A DNA stretch of 64,000 nucleotides, taken from positions 496,001 through 560,000 of the forward strand of contig JAZGTN010000118.1 in the NCBI GenBank assembly GCA_037783415.1, given 5' to 3'. Shown piece by piece: positions 23,667 through 34,600 of the stretch (position 1 is its first letter; every line of letters starts with the position of its first letter). The position numbers and the translations under genes are program-made. The notes below the pieces were generated by a model. That model searched no databases. It was not told the origin of the DNA and saw only the letters and a program-made list of their open reading frames with translations. The stretch is from Leptasterias polaris (taxonomy: Eukaryota; Echinodermata; Asteroidea; Forcipulatida; Asteriidae).

Positions 23667-23704
23667 TATAAAAGGTGAGATATAAGCGGCCGAAACACTT
23701 CAGC
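23667..23704 (+). promoter_or_regulatory. Possible TATA core promoter
   Basis: TATAAAAG at 23667-23674 is followed about 27-30 bases later by ACTTCAGCACC, which resembles an initiator. No gene can be tied to it, and TATA matches are expected by chance in AT-rich DNA. Confidence 0.15.
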
Positions 23705-24027
23705 ACCTAAGGGAACTCCCTGGACCGTGCGAGCGGGGTTTTATCCAGATAGATCCGGCACTGGGGTAAGGACTTATTCGCTTTATTTACACTAGAATAG
23801 ACGGTTATAAATCCGACTGCAATTTTCATCATACAAATATTGGTGAAGTGGAGGGCCAACACACATTGATCAGGCCGCCACCTTGGCCATGTCCCTAAGT
23901 GTTTACAAGTCACAGTGAGATATGATGGGTGAACAAGGTGAAACCATAGTGTGACCTGTGACCGTTAATCAAAAGCGGAACACAACACCAAAACACCTTC
24001 CTAATTATAGTTATCCAATACAACAAG

Positions 24028-24455
24028 TCAACCGAATCGGGTCCTGACGAATCATCGGGTCTAGATCCTCGGGCCAGAGGACTCCATGGCTTCTGGGGAA
24101 TCCCCGGGTCCAATAAAATCCCTTGGTCCAGATGAATCCACAGCTAAAGAGGAAACCTCGGGTCCCAAGGAATCCTTGAATCCATTAGATTCCCCGGGTG
24201 CACATGGTTTCACGGCTTTAGAGAAGTTTGCTGGTCAAGAGGAATCCCCGGGTCCAGAGGAATCCCTGGGTCTAGAGGAATCCCCGGGTCTATGGGAATC
24301 CCTGAGTCCGGAGAATTCCCGGGTCCATATGAATTCAGGGCTACAGAAGAATTCCCGGGTCCATATGAATCCCTGGGTCCGGATAAATCCCGGGTCCGAA
24401 TAAATTCAGGGCTACAGAAGAATCCCCGGGTCCAGAGGAATCCCTATGTCAACTC
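24028..24455 (+). repeat. 18-bp minisatellite, GAATCCCCGGGTCCAGAG units
   Basis: About twenty units of 18 bases form a regular ladder. Variants include GAATCCCTGGGTCTAGAG and AATTCAGGGCTACAGAAG. Since 18 is six codons, the plus strand has an open frame at 24086-24403 reading an acidic ESPGPE-type hexapeptide repeat. Single-base slips move the repeat between frames near 24060 and again in the second half, and a minus-strand frame also reads through part of it. I therefore treat it as a non-coding minisatellite, though a low-complexity coding origin cannot be excluded. Confidence 0.9.
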
Positions 24456-25266
24456 CTCGATTGCGCAGGAGTCCTCCTCATGCTTGAATGGCGAAGGTGA
24501 AAATGGCACTGGCGGTCATCCTATCCAGTCGATACGGTAGTGAAACACAATTCACATCGTGTAAGGTAAAAACAAGTTAGTGTGGGGTTTTTTAAATTGT
24601 GAAATAAATAAACAAATACAAATAAAAACTGACGGCAAGAAAATTAAGTAACTCTGCTGTGCTCAGGCATACGCACTCGGACATCAGTGTCGCTTGGTTG
24701 CTTGGTTGAAGACGAGTTTAAGAGAGAGAGAGGTGGGTTCGCAACACGCACTTAAATAATTTATATCATTTTTAGAATCGCCCTTGAACGGAACACCGTT
24801 TGTTTGTATTGACAAGTGAGCCATAAGGGTCAACGTTTCGAAATGAAAGCAAGCGGTAACAACTCTCGGAAGAGACACTTGTTGTCTGTTCGTGCATAAT
24901 GTATATTTTCTACCTTTTTCAGAGGTGACGATGCACAAACACAAAATGTAATGAACTAATATGAACAATTGAAATGAACTAATAAGACGGCCGTACATTC
25001 TTGCAATTCAACATAGAACCGTAAAATAGTCTGACACTCTTCTGGTAAACCCATAAACCCATACAATGAACATATTATGTTAAACACATGTCAGGGAACA
25101 CGATACAGAGGATTAAATCGAGGTAAATGTACGATGCCATTATCGATAAGACCTTAAATTTTTCGCGTTTATTGTTTTCGGAAATTGCTCGCTGAAAGTA
25201 AAAATTGAAAATAAACAAACAACTTGCAATGAGGTTGTTTCAACCTTTTGGTGTATCTGGGTTTTA
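24456..25266. other. Non-coding interval
   Basis: No gene or recognised repeat; a short GA run lies near 24722-24731. Confidence 0.5.
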
Positions 25267-25345
25267 GGTCAAGCTTTGTTGTTAGACCATGCCCTATATG
25301 CTTCAGAAGCAGACGGTCGTGGGTTCGATTCCAGCCTGCAGTGCC
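25267..25345 (+). repeat. Decayed tRNA-like SINE head
   Basis: GACGGTCGTGGGTTCGATTC is a good box B. The 5' part (GTTGTTAGACCATG) is only a poor box A at roughly tRNA spacing. It appears related to the head at 59111-59186. Confidence 0.45.
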
Positions 25346-25596
25346 GATGGTTTTGTCTCCACAGCAGGAGTCTTACTGCATTAAAAGGGTTTTTGCAAAC
25401 GACTTCAACATTTATTGACACAGGATCAAAAATGAAAGCGTGGCTCATTAACCCAAACGCATCAATTAAATCCTATGTTTTTACCACATTCAAATTCCTT
25501 GGCTTTATCGAGCTTCTGAGCTTATCACTAAGTCTGTGATGAGCCCGTATAAAAAAAATAATAAAACGTAAAAATAGCAATGAAAATATATCTATA

Positions 25597-25770
25597 CAAA
25601 CCTTGAGCATTGACGTCACATTACATCGCTATCTTGGAGGTAAACAGGTTGATCGAAACAATGGAAAGTGCACATACGCGCATCGCACAGGATGGACCAA
25701 TGAGCATGCATCTTTTGACCTCTGGCTGAGGGCGCCATACTCAAATGACGTCATATGAAATGAGTCATTA
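25597..25770. mobile_element. Second copy of the TGACGTCA MITE
   Basis: Both ends carry TGACGTCA (about 25611 and 25747) and the interior matches the 3525-3700 copy in order: ATCTTGGAGGTAAA, AAACAATGGAAAG, a GCGCAT box, GACCAATGAGCATG, CTTTTGACCTCT and GAGGGCGCC. The outermost ends are more decayed (CCTTGAGCA against ATGAGTCATT). Confidence 0.6.
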
Positions 25771-27201
25771 GTGAAGGTATAGCACAAAAACTACTGGATA
25801 TAATTGCCTTGCCTGATCACAGCTGGTCCCAACTCTGCTGCTACTTAGAGTACGGTAATAGTTTTGCGCAAGGGAGGATGTTTTAACTACGGCGGAATAG
25901 AAGAAATAGTAACAAATATGACTGACTGGAATAAAATTGTGCTACCTCTGACGACAGTAAACTTACTTTGTATCAAGTTGATACAATGGTTTGTGTTAGG
26001 CACAAAATCTAAAACAAACAAACAACCCAAGACCCCGACAAACATCCCACTAACAAACAAACAAACTGTTCTGTTTTAATATGTTTATTTCTTACTGCGT
26101 ATACATTGGGCGGTCATGGCACGTCTTCTGGAAAGTTGAAAACGTGCTGATTGCCGTTCTTATAATTGCCAGTCCTTAAATCTAGCTATAAATAGCTTTA
26201 TTTCAGGCTGAATTATACAGTAGTATTATGTAACAAACACTATTAGTAGAACCATGGAGGAAGGAAGAACACACTGGGAGCAGATGTTGCGTAAAAATAC
26301 ACTAATTTTAGGCCTAACCATCTTCCGTAGTCCTTTTTATCGTGACTATAAAAGGTTTGTGACACAGACGGTTCCGTAGACCTTCACATTATGTCTTGTG
26401 CCTCTCCTTTAATCGTCTTATGAAGCAGACAACGATGATTGTGTTTTCTTGTTATTGGCGATTGTCAGAGGTTTTCATCAACAGTGAGCCTAATCATGAT
26501 GGCTTGGAACTTTCTACGGCGGTGTCCAACTACATAATTTGTTGCTTCGGCTATTACAGGTAATGCCAATGGCTTCATCTGGAACGTTACAGAACATAAA
26601 ATTTCGATATTTGGACCATAGCCACAGCCAGAGCCGTCAGGTATGACACACAGTCTGTATGTGTGATCAGAGATGGGAATTAGTCACGGGCCCTGTCTAT
26701 GTGATGACCTTAAGTTGCATACTGCGAGTATTGCTACAATGTCGTGTTCCAATCTCCAATAATGAGTATTGATTTGTTGTACACAAAGAGGGCGGGTTTC
26801 CATAGTGATTTGAATGTGAGAAAAACCAAGATGACTGCATTTAATTAAGGCCACAAGGAGGAAGAGGGAAGGTTGAGTTCGTTTTGATGACGTCTACCGT
26901 GATTAGTAATAACACCTCTGGAGTTGTCCCAACAGCTGTCCCCATGTCTCTGCACCTGACGACACCCCGCTATCAACACAGTGTGGTTAGGAGACACTCA
27001 CACGTCCCATAAGGGATTTTGGCTAAAGCTCACCCTAGGATGGATTCAATGGGGGCAGTGTGGATTGAAGCTCCCCTTCAAAACCATAATCATCAGAGAA
27101 AAAACATCCAAAATAATGAAACTGTAAACAAATTTAAAACATATTATCTTTGGTGAAAAAATTGATCCACGTTAAAACCTCTTTCCCATCGTAGGTCTAT
27201 G
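25771..27201. other. Non-coding interval
   Basis: No gene seen. AAACAAACAAA-type simple sequence lies near 26018-26065. Confidence 0.5.
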
Positions 27202-27565
27202 GTTAGCTTCTGTCTTTTCTACAGATATTTTCGTAGTAAATGTGCCACAGTTTGTCTGACCTGGTTTCCTCCTATAGGTTGTTTGAGCGTGAAACTTGGC
27301 TTCTTACTTCTTTTCACCAAGAAACTCTTGCTTTGCTGAGATGAAGAACAAAGAGCCATTCCAATAGCTTTATTCCACGTACTGCATCTCTTTGGAACTC
27401 CTTGCCTGGTGCATGTTTCCCTCTTTCCTACAATCTAGCCTGTTGTAAGAGGAATATCAATTTCTACCTTCAGCATCCCGTGAGTTATTTTCATCGTAAA
27501 TATTTTCTTCTTGTAGCCCCTTTCCAAGAGTGGCTTTTAGCCTTGTGTGGGGCGAACTTGTGTTT
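27202..27565 (+). pseudogene. LINE 3' remnant, CR1/Rex-like C-terminus
   Basis: One plus-strand frame reads FIPRTASLWNSLPGACFP and then SYNLACCKRNINFYL at about 27370-27470. This is the usual C-terminal signature of CR1/Rex-type reverse transcriptase proteins. The frame is otherwise broken. A second copy of the whole segment lies inverted at 36843-37213, with shared blocks such as TGCCTGGTGCATGTTTCCCT and TTTTCTTCTTGTAGCCCCTT. Both are dead 3' fragments of a LINE family distinct from the one at 0.6-2.9 kb. Confidence 0.65.
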
Positions 27566-27845
27566 TTTTTAATAGTTAAAAAAATATAAAACAAATCTTT
27601 AACAATATAACACACGGAAATGAAACTGGAAGGTAAACTTGCTGCTAACAAATACAAAACAAAACATTCCAACTACCACTCTGACCTAAATGAACGACTG
27701 CCTCTGGCAGTAGTCCTTTCCATGAAATATGCTAATTACATTTACGCATGCGTACATACATTCTTGGTTGGTAAACGCCTTCTTAGAGTGTGCACTTTGC
27801 AGACGCACAAACGAGTGCACGTCACGCCAACATCAGTGTCCTCAT

Positions 27846-28100
27846 TTGCCAACCCAATTTTACTCTGCTTACCGTAAGCAAAGAATCGGCGCTTACGGAA
27901 GCAGGGAATTCCGCGCTTACGTCAAGCGTATTTCACGGGTTAGCAGGGAAGTTTTGCTTGTGCGCGTGCGTAGTCCACGTTACTAGGCATTCTACGCTTA
28001 CACGGCTAGCGCAGAAATTCGGCGCTTGCTCGGTAAGCGGAGAACGGTGATCGCAAGCGCAGAATTCGGCGGTAAGCAGAGCCATGAAATTGGGCCCAGT
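27846..28100. mobile_element. MITE rich in GCTTAC/GTAAGC palindromes
   Basis: The left end reads CCCAATTTTACTCTGCTTAC and the complement of the right end reads GGGCCCAATTTCATGGCTCT followed by GCTTACCG. They are inverted repeats with a small gap. The interior is packed with GCGCTTAC, GTAAGC and GCGCAGAATTCGGC motifs that are mutually complementary. GGGCCCAATTTCAT ends are familiar to me from echinoderm repeats. Overlapping open frames in all three plus frames here are not genes. Confidence 0.5.
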
Positions 28101-29216
28101 AGTGTTCATGTGCATACACGATGTGCAATAAATATATTATTTCATGGGAAGTGTCTATTCACTCCTTTCGCTCACGACCCCCAAATCCCCAAGCAGGGAT
28201 TGTGTGGCTTCCTCGTGTGTAACAAATGTGTACTTTCATCACAGGTGGCTTCTAGGAATCAACGTTAATGTCCAAAGAGGCATGGATAAAAGGAATATAA
28301 CTGAACATCCAAGGATTATTTGATACACATTTCTTAGAATATTCGCACTGTATGTTAATTTTCAACGCTTGATGGGACCTAGCTGATATCGATTGTTCAC
28401 TTGACAATAACACTACGGGATTGATATTACTAAACTTTTAGTCTAAGATTCAGGTGTTTCTGAGAAAAAAGATAACAAATACTCGCAGCTTATGGTTAAT
28501 GTAAATTCGTGTTTGTCTCATCTTAGTTTTCTGGTTATTTATGCAACTTGATTCGATTTGTAATTTGTTTCCTGCTTTTACTGTTTTTGTTTGATTTATA
28601 ATTGTATTGTAAACCACATCCAGTTTGGAAAAATAAAATGCAATGGAAGGAAAAGAACTGAACTCGTATGTTCCTATATACGCTGTATGAACCAAGTTGT
28701 CAATGAATGTGCGATGTATGAACAAATTAAAATAGAAAAAAAAATAAGGAAAAAAAAGTGATTTTATACAGTTAACACAAAAAAATATATATGAAATAAT
28801 AATCACTTAAAGAACAGCAACATTTTATAGGAAAAACAAGTGGATATAGTGATTTGTGATGAACAAATGTACCAAAACTAAAACATCATTTAACATGCAA
28901 GCTGGTGACACGGAAACGTAAAACCTGTACATAGTAAATCAGGTCAACATTCACCTACTCATACAACCTCGATCCCTAAAAACTGTTTCACATAATACAT
29001 TAAATAAGTGGACTTGTTTTCTTCGAACAAACGTCCTGAACAGAACTTCCATCGCAACGATAAAAGAAGGGTTTACAATAGTCAATTTAAAATCAAAACG
29101 CAAGTTAGCATCAATTGCCAGGGGCACTTCAATTACAACATCTTCTTTAGAACACAAAAGTTTTTGATAAACATCGTTGCTATAAACTTGTCTTTTCGTA
29201 TTTAACTTCCCAATGA
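28101..29216. other. Non-coding interval
   Basis: AT-rich DNA with short A-runs near 28735-28760; no gene. Confidence 0.5.
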
Positions 29217-29222
29217 CCGTGG

Positions 29223-30074
29223 TATGGTGGCCCTGAAGGGACATCGCATATCGCATATGTGTGCGCACACGTATGCAATGGCGTGAAACAAATCGCGAAT
29301 ATGTGCGCACACGTATGCAATGTCGTGAAACAATTCGCGAATATGTGCGCACACGAGTGCGAATATTATTTGCGATGTCGTGAACGTTTATTGCATACCA
29401 TGTTGCATACCTTTGGGATGATGTCATAGTTGCAGACAATTATTTTGTTAGTGACCTAGGGAGTACGTGGCGCTACAGTCAGGCTCCTGTAAGCATGGCT
29501 ATACAATAATGTGTACCCAGGAACTTGGCACCAGGCCAAGTTTCGCCAACATGTACTACAGCATAAGCTACCTACCTACAGCCTACTAGTATTACTGCAT
29601 GCAAGGTCGAAGAGTACGCACGCGCGAGGATATTTTACGGTCAAACACGCCCATTTTATGTTAATAGCCCACGTTCGTCCTGGGAAAAAAAGAAATACAC
29701 CACCCGCCTCGCTTGCCTCACAACAATGATTACCGCTGCAATGACTACTGCTAATCTCACTGTAGGCAAGAAACCCCCCAGATCATTAGACATTTTATTC
29801 AAAGGTATGCAACATGGTATGCAATAAAATTCACGACATCGCAAATATATTCGCAGACGTGTGCGCACATATTCGCGAATTGTTTCACGACATTGCATAC
29901 GTGTACGCACACATTCGCGATTTGTTTCACGACATTGCATACGTGTGCGCACATATTCGCGAATTGTTTCACGACATTGCATACGTGTGCGCATATATTC
30001 GCGAAGTGTTTCACGACATTGCATACGTATGCGCACACGTTTGCGATATGCGTTGTCCCTTCAGGGCCACCATA
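29223..30074. mobile_element. 852-bp fold-back element with 42-bp tandem arms
   Basis: The outer ends are exact complements over TATGGTGGCCCTGAAGGGAC and more. CCGTGG flanks both sides (29217-29222, 30075-30080) and may be a 6-bp target duplication. The left arm ends at about 29415 and the right arm starts at 29800, where AAAGGTATGCAACATGGTAT meets its complement. The right arm holds 42-bp tandem units (starts 29871, 29913, 29955, 29997); the left arm holds about two fewer. Each unit contains the palindromes ATTCGCGAAT, TGTGCGCACA and GCATACGTATGC. The 384-bp loop has no transposase. The many overlapping frames of 66-162 residues (RETIREYV, HDIAYVCAH types) are readings of the repeat. Confidence 0.85.
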
Positions 30075-30080
30075 CCGTGG

Positions 30081-30836
30081 GGATACTCGTTGAAATTCTG
30101 CCCAGCTCATATACAAAAGAGTGTTTGGCTGCTACGATTAAAGGTTTTTGCTCACAAAGCAACAGCGTGACACAGTGGAATCACTCCCTCGTAGGTATTG
30201 GAAAATTAAGGGCTGTTGGAGTTGTTGTTTTTACTCTACTTGCCTGGGCATCGATCGAAACACAGAGCAAGAACCAAAACGACACTGAGAAATAAAAGGG
30301 TTGGCCTTGGATTGAGCTAGATTTAGCTCTCCAGGAAGCCGTTTTGTAGTGCGATACTGAAGTACAAAGTTGCTGAATATTTTTACAACTTTATGAGTTA
30401 CTGGTTGTTTTTAAACAAATCAACGACTACCATCGCCCTCAAGACTTGATACTTACTGTTTTCCAAACATGACCCACTTTGTCCGTCATATTATTATCCT
30501 TCATAAAATTGTTTCTTCTTCATTTTGCTAAAAAAAGTGGCAAGAGGTGATTCTATTTGGTGAAGTCATCGTCACATTTGACGATTATAGACCCAGAAAC
30601 ACAATCAACTGCAAGATGTGTACCCTGGCAATTTGATGATTTATTTTTACCCGGACAATATAGCAAAACCAAAACCATATCGTACCCTGCGGAGGTAACG
30701 ACTCTCCCAACACGGTAAGTTCATCCTTTGTTCTCCATTCCATTTCCAATGACTCGTATCAATTGTTGTATGTCAAGTTAAAAATCACAAGGAACCCCGA
30801 ACAAAGATATTGACAAAATAGGGAGACTGCCAACAC
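30081..30836. other. Non-coding interval
   Basis: No supported gene or repeat. Confidence 0.45.
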
Positions 30837-30931
30837 AGGGCTAGGCAGCTTAGTTGGTAGCACGCCGGCACGTTAGCCTATGTCACAGGTTCAAATTCCG
30901 CGCTCTAGTCTATTTTTCTTTGTTCAACCCC
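30837..30931 (+). repeat. tRNA-derived SINE head (family 2)
   Basis: Box A GCTTAGTTGGTAGCACG and box B CAGGTTCAAATTCCGC occur at tRNA spacing, followed by CTTTGTTCAACCCC. The same arrangement is on the minus strand at 10764-10857. The head starts at the GGGCTAGGCAG block and the 3' body is truncated or unrecognisable. Confidence 0.65.
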
Positions 30932-31321
30932 AACTTAATTATTGTATGTGATAGCCGCTTGGAATCTCCGTACCAGTGCAATCACTTCCAATCAGCCACC
31001 AGTCCCAAGCAGCAACTCATCAATGTATTTGAGTTTACACGAGATGCACTGTTTGATATCACCGTAAATGTGTGATGTATTGCTCCCAGACATTTTGGCT
31101 GTCCCAGGATACTGGCTTGTACTGAGAATTGCTCTTCATAAAATTGCTTGTATTTCAAACAAGTGTATAGAATGCGCAAGTCCGCACGTGCCCCTTATTC
31201 GACTCGTACCCATGCATGTCCACACCATTGCTATCCGGTGCATTGATATCTCCCATTATATAGATGGAGTCACGTGATCCGACAGTGTGGTCTTCTCTCC
31301 ACTCTACCGGTATTACTAACC

Positions 31322-31522
31322 GATGTACTCGTCAGCTGAGACAGAAACAAGCTTCCCATCACTGCCGGTGAATGCTACGCTCAAACCCAGCAGTACCAAC
31401 CAGCTAATAACCATTATACTTGCAAATCGGCTCTGTGCTACTGAGTGTGATGAGGAGCTGACCTCTGGATGATGTCTAAACAAGTCCACCCTTTCTCTTC
31501 TTTCTGTACCTTGTTTCCTCAA
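31322..31522 (-). CDS. Possible signal-peptide exon, family unknown
   Basis: The minus-strand frame reads a 35-residue polar N-terminus and then MVISWLVLLGLSVAFTGSDG followed by KLVSVSADEYI. This looks like a cleavable signal peptide with a short hydrophobic core and a small-residue cleavage region. Right after the Ile codon the DNA reads G-GTTAGT, a plausible 5' splice donor, and the frame hits stops immediately beyond it, as expected for an intron. Either the upstream ATG at 31520-31522 or the internal Met just before the hydrophobic core could be the start; the internal one gives the more typical signal peptide. I recognise no family and found no matching downstream exon. It may be chance. 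Confidence 0.3.
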
Positions 31523-31539
31523 ATCTGAAGTGGCGTTTG

Positions 31540-33336
31540 TAGATCCATTGGTGTTTTATTGATAACAAGGACTGATCTAACAACAAAGCTTACTTGGTAT
31601 CCTTGTTCTTGGCATCAACGAGCGTCTACCAGTTCCATTTCTCATCAGTCAGTTTCACCAGCGAATTCGGTATGTACCTAGTACATTTATGAAACTTTTG
31701 TATTTCAATTTTTTGTAATTGGTGTTTACACTTATTTGACCGTTCGGTCCAGGTTCGGTCTAAAGTCCCCTTTTCGTAGACTTAATCGTGGGGTAGATCA
31801 ATTATTCTTCCCAGGTTTTAAGCTGCATTAATTTCGGGCAGTATTTGCCTTTTTAGTGAGTTCGTGTCTTTCCCTGCGTGGCTTGATATTTGCTGCTATA
31901 TTAACAGCGGTTATCATTCAAAAGATAAAACAAAAACCCTGGCTTGGTCACTTTTGATAATTTATTGCTTAAGACCCAACCCATTTATTTATCGTTACGT
32001 AAATAACCGGAAACGTACGGAAGAGGTTTTTTAACCGTTTTGGGGCATTCCTATAATACTGTTTTGTTGTTGTAAAAACTACCCACTTAATTTTTGTGAT
32101 AAATTCTTGTTTTATATTTAGGCCTATGTGCGGTTTCTGTGAAGTACTCAAAATAAATTCAAAGCAACCTGGAACTTTAACCAGATATGGCATTACAAAG
32201 TTGGTTTTTTCAAACCAATTCAACCCACAAGAATATTAACTTACATAGCAAAATCAATGATGGTATGATGGAAAATTTGAATTAATACCTATCTTTTGGT
32301 TTTCGATCAAACACCATACAACCAATCTGTGAAAATGCAACTAAATGTGTCACGATTTTATTATTATCATTTGTTTTAGGGATACTGTGTACATTCTTGA
32401 TATGCTTTTAAATATTAATGGCAATCGAAACAAACAACAATTATCTATGGGATATTCAAATGCTTCTCCTCAACTTTGATAATAATTTGCAACGAAAGTA
32501 TTTCTTTTTAGGATTCGTAAGAACTTGATAATAAGTAAACAATTTCAAACTGAAACTCGTCGATATTGTTTCGATAATTACCAATAATGTACTTTGAATC
32601 TAAGCTAATTTGAGTGATTAGTCAAATTCCATGTGTTTAAAAACCATTCGAAATTTTTTGTCAAACTTAATGCAAAATGTGAAAGCTGAAATTTGCAAAA
32701 AGGGAAACACCTGGTTTCTCGAAAGCGATTTACAGACTTCAAACTGTTAATTAGTGGTTTCAATATTCCAGTAGCTCTAGTTCGTCTTTAACAAAAAGGA
32801 GTATCAATCGAAGTTATTTGTCTACATCTTTCTTATTTAAATACTCGCTCCTGTAATGAGGGGGAAATTTAAACACGGTGGTATTCTAAACTATTACAAG
32901 TGGAAGTGATTAGCGTGTAATGCTATATGGCAGTATCATGCTATCTAGTAATATTTCTCTCGATAGCATAGTGTTAGTTTTCCCGAGTTCATGGCGCTGT
33001 TGAGCACATCACTCGAACTCAGCGATATTAAGTAATAGGGGTGTAAACGAAGACTGCTCACCGCGGTTAATTTATACGCAATCACACAATCGACCAGTCT
33101 TAAGTTACCCGTCAGATATGTCAACTCAGAATTTTTTCCGCAACCAAATCAACGCGTCGATTTTTTTCGCTTGCAGTATGCAGTGATTTGTATCAACTCG
33201 TGCGTGTACACGAACCTACCATATTAGGGAGGTATCTCTACGTGTTAACTACTTAATTAATAGCCAGTAAGTGTGCGCTACACTTTCCAATGGTGACTAT
33301 AGATCTTTAACCTTCATGTCACGAGTCAATTGCATA
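31540..33336. other. Non-coding interval
   Basis: AT-rich sequence without a supported gene or recognised repeat. Confidence 0.5.
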
Positions 33337-33671
33337 GGTTTTCTCGGTCAATTTCGGCAAATGAGCAGCGGATTTCATTTTCGTGCGTTCGAATTAAAGC
33401 TATTTTGCCTCTCCAGTTGTTACTGCGTTTCAAATTCAGAATTCGGGCATTCAATTTCGTATTGAGGCATTCAAATTCCTTTTGCACTGTGTTCAATTTA
33501 GCATATCGTCATTCTTTTTCGTGACGCACAATCATCATTCAATTTAGCAAAGCTGGTTCGACTGGAGATTTTACTGGTTTAATTTTTTTTAGTAGCATTC
33601 GATTTCGCGCGAAATAGAATAGCGTGGTGGTTAAATTGGCTGCTCATTTGCCGAAATTGACCGAGAAAACC
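33337..33671. mobile_element. 335-bp MITE with perfect 33-bp inverted repeats
   Basis: GGTTTTCTCGGTCAATTTCG (33337 onward) continues to GAGCAGC at 33369, and its exact complement occupies 33639-33671, a 33-base perfect match. TA dinucleotides flank both ends, fitting a Tc1/mariner-type target site. The interior contains degenerate GCATTCAATTTCG-like units. There is no transposase frame. The perfect ends imply recent insertion. Confidence 0.8.
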
Positions 33672-34019
33672 TATACTAGGTGATATCAGCATTTATACCC
33701 TAGCATTCCACTGCAATGCTCATTATTATACGTACACTTATAAAATATTTTGACAGCACTTAATGGTGTGTGGAAGGCAAACAGTAACTTTAGAGTGTCC
33801 GCAAATATCTCCACTCGCTATTTGTTTGCTCTCTCTTCCGGGGATTGGCTTCAAATCAATGATATTTGGAATCTAATAGCATACCAGTTAAACAGTGTCG
33901 AGATGTTGGTGTTTTACAAACAATCTAGCAGTTGCCGAAAGGGTGATCGATACTACCTACGCGATGCACCCGTATGCTGTTATAGGATATATTTCAATAC
34001 TTAAGGAAAATCGATAAAT

Positions 34020-34600
34020 TGATAAACGACAGTCCTTCCGTCGTAACTACCAGAAAGATATTTCCATAGGGATGGTAATGTCAATACATCATTAGGCTGA
34101 GGTTAAAGGGAAAGGCAGACAGTTGTATTGCGTTATGTCTCACGGCGATGCAAGTGTTGCAATAGTCCAGATACATACAAAAATTATCGATAAATAAGTA
34201 GCCTGTAATTACTGTCTGCAAAAGACGATATTTCCCATTGGTATTTATGTGCAAATGCCTTAGGTATATGTAAAAGGCAAACTAGACAGTTTTCTGAACT
34301 GTGTTTTCCTGCGACCGTTTACTGTGAACAATACAGCGAAGTGTATAGAACCAAACTTATAGAAAAAGTTCTTTCCATTGCCAAAGGTATCCAGACGATA
34401 TTTCCCCTGGTACCAATGCCATAGTCAGTTTAAAGGGCAGTGTAGACATTTGCCCATCGTATGCATATTGCTGTAATCAACACTGTACGGCTATAGCATT
34501 TTAAAGTATTATTTGGTATGGATAGTACAGACCTTCTGTCATATACCTAAACATTGGCAATATAAACAGTTGCATTGACAGTATATATACCACAATGCAT
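34020..34600 (+). repeat. Degenerate tandem array of about 170 bp
   Basis: A GATATTTCC(C) block followed by a GGT.A..TG block recurs at 34057, 34227 and 34397, exactly 170 bases apart. A GGCAGACAGTT/GGCAAACTAGACAGTT/GGGCAGTGTAGACA block follows at a similar offset each time. A partial fourth unit (CCTTCTGTCATATACC, CAGTTGCATTG) lies near 34528-34580. The units have diverged strongly but keep their spacing. Confidence 0.55.

Noticed and set aside
28951..29439. 162-residue minus-strand frame
   Set aside because: Its N-terminal half is the left arm of the same fold-back element and the rest has no recognisable domain.
29656..30295. Several overlapping open frames of 66-144 residues with repeated His/Arg/Cys-rich motifs
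   Set aside because: They read the 42-bp palindromic units of the fold-back element. A period divisible by three keeps every frame open on both strands, and no start, composition or domain favours one.
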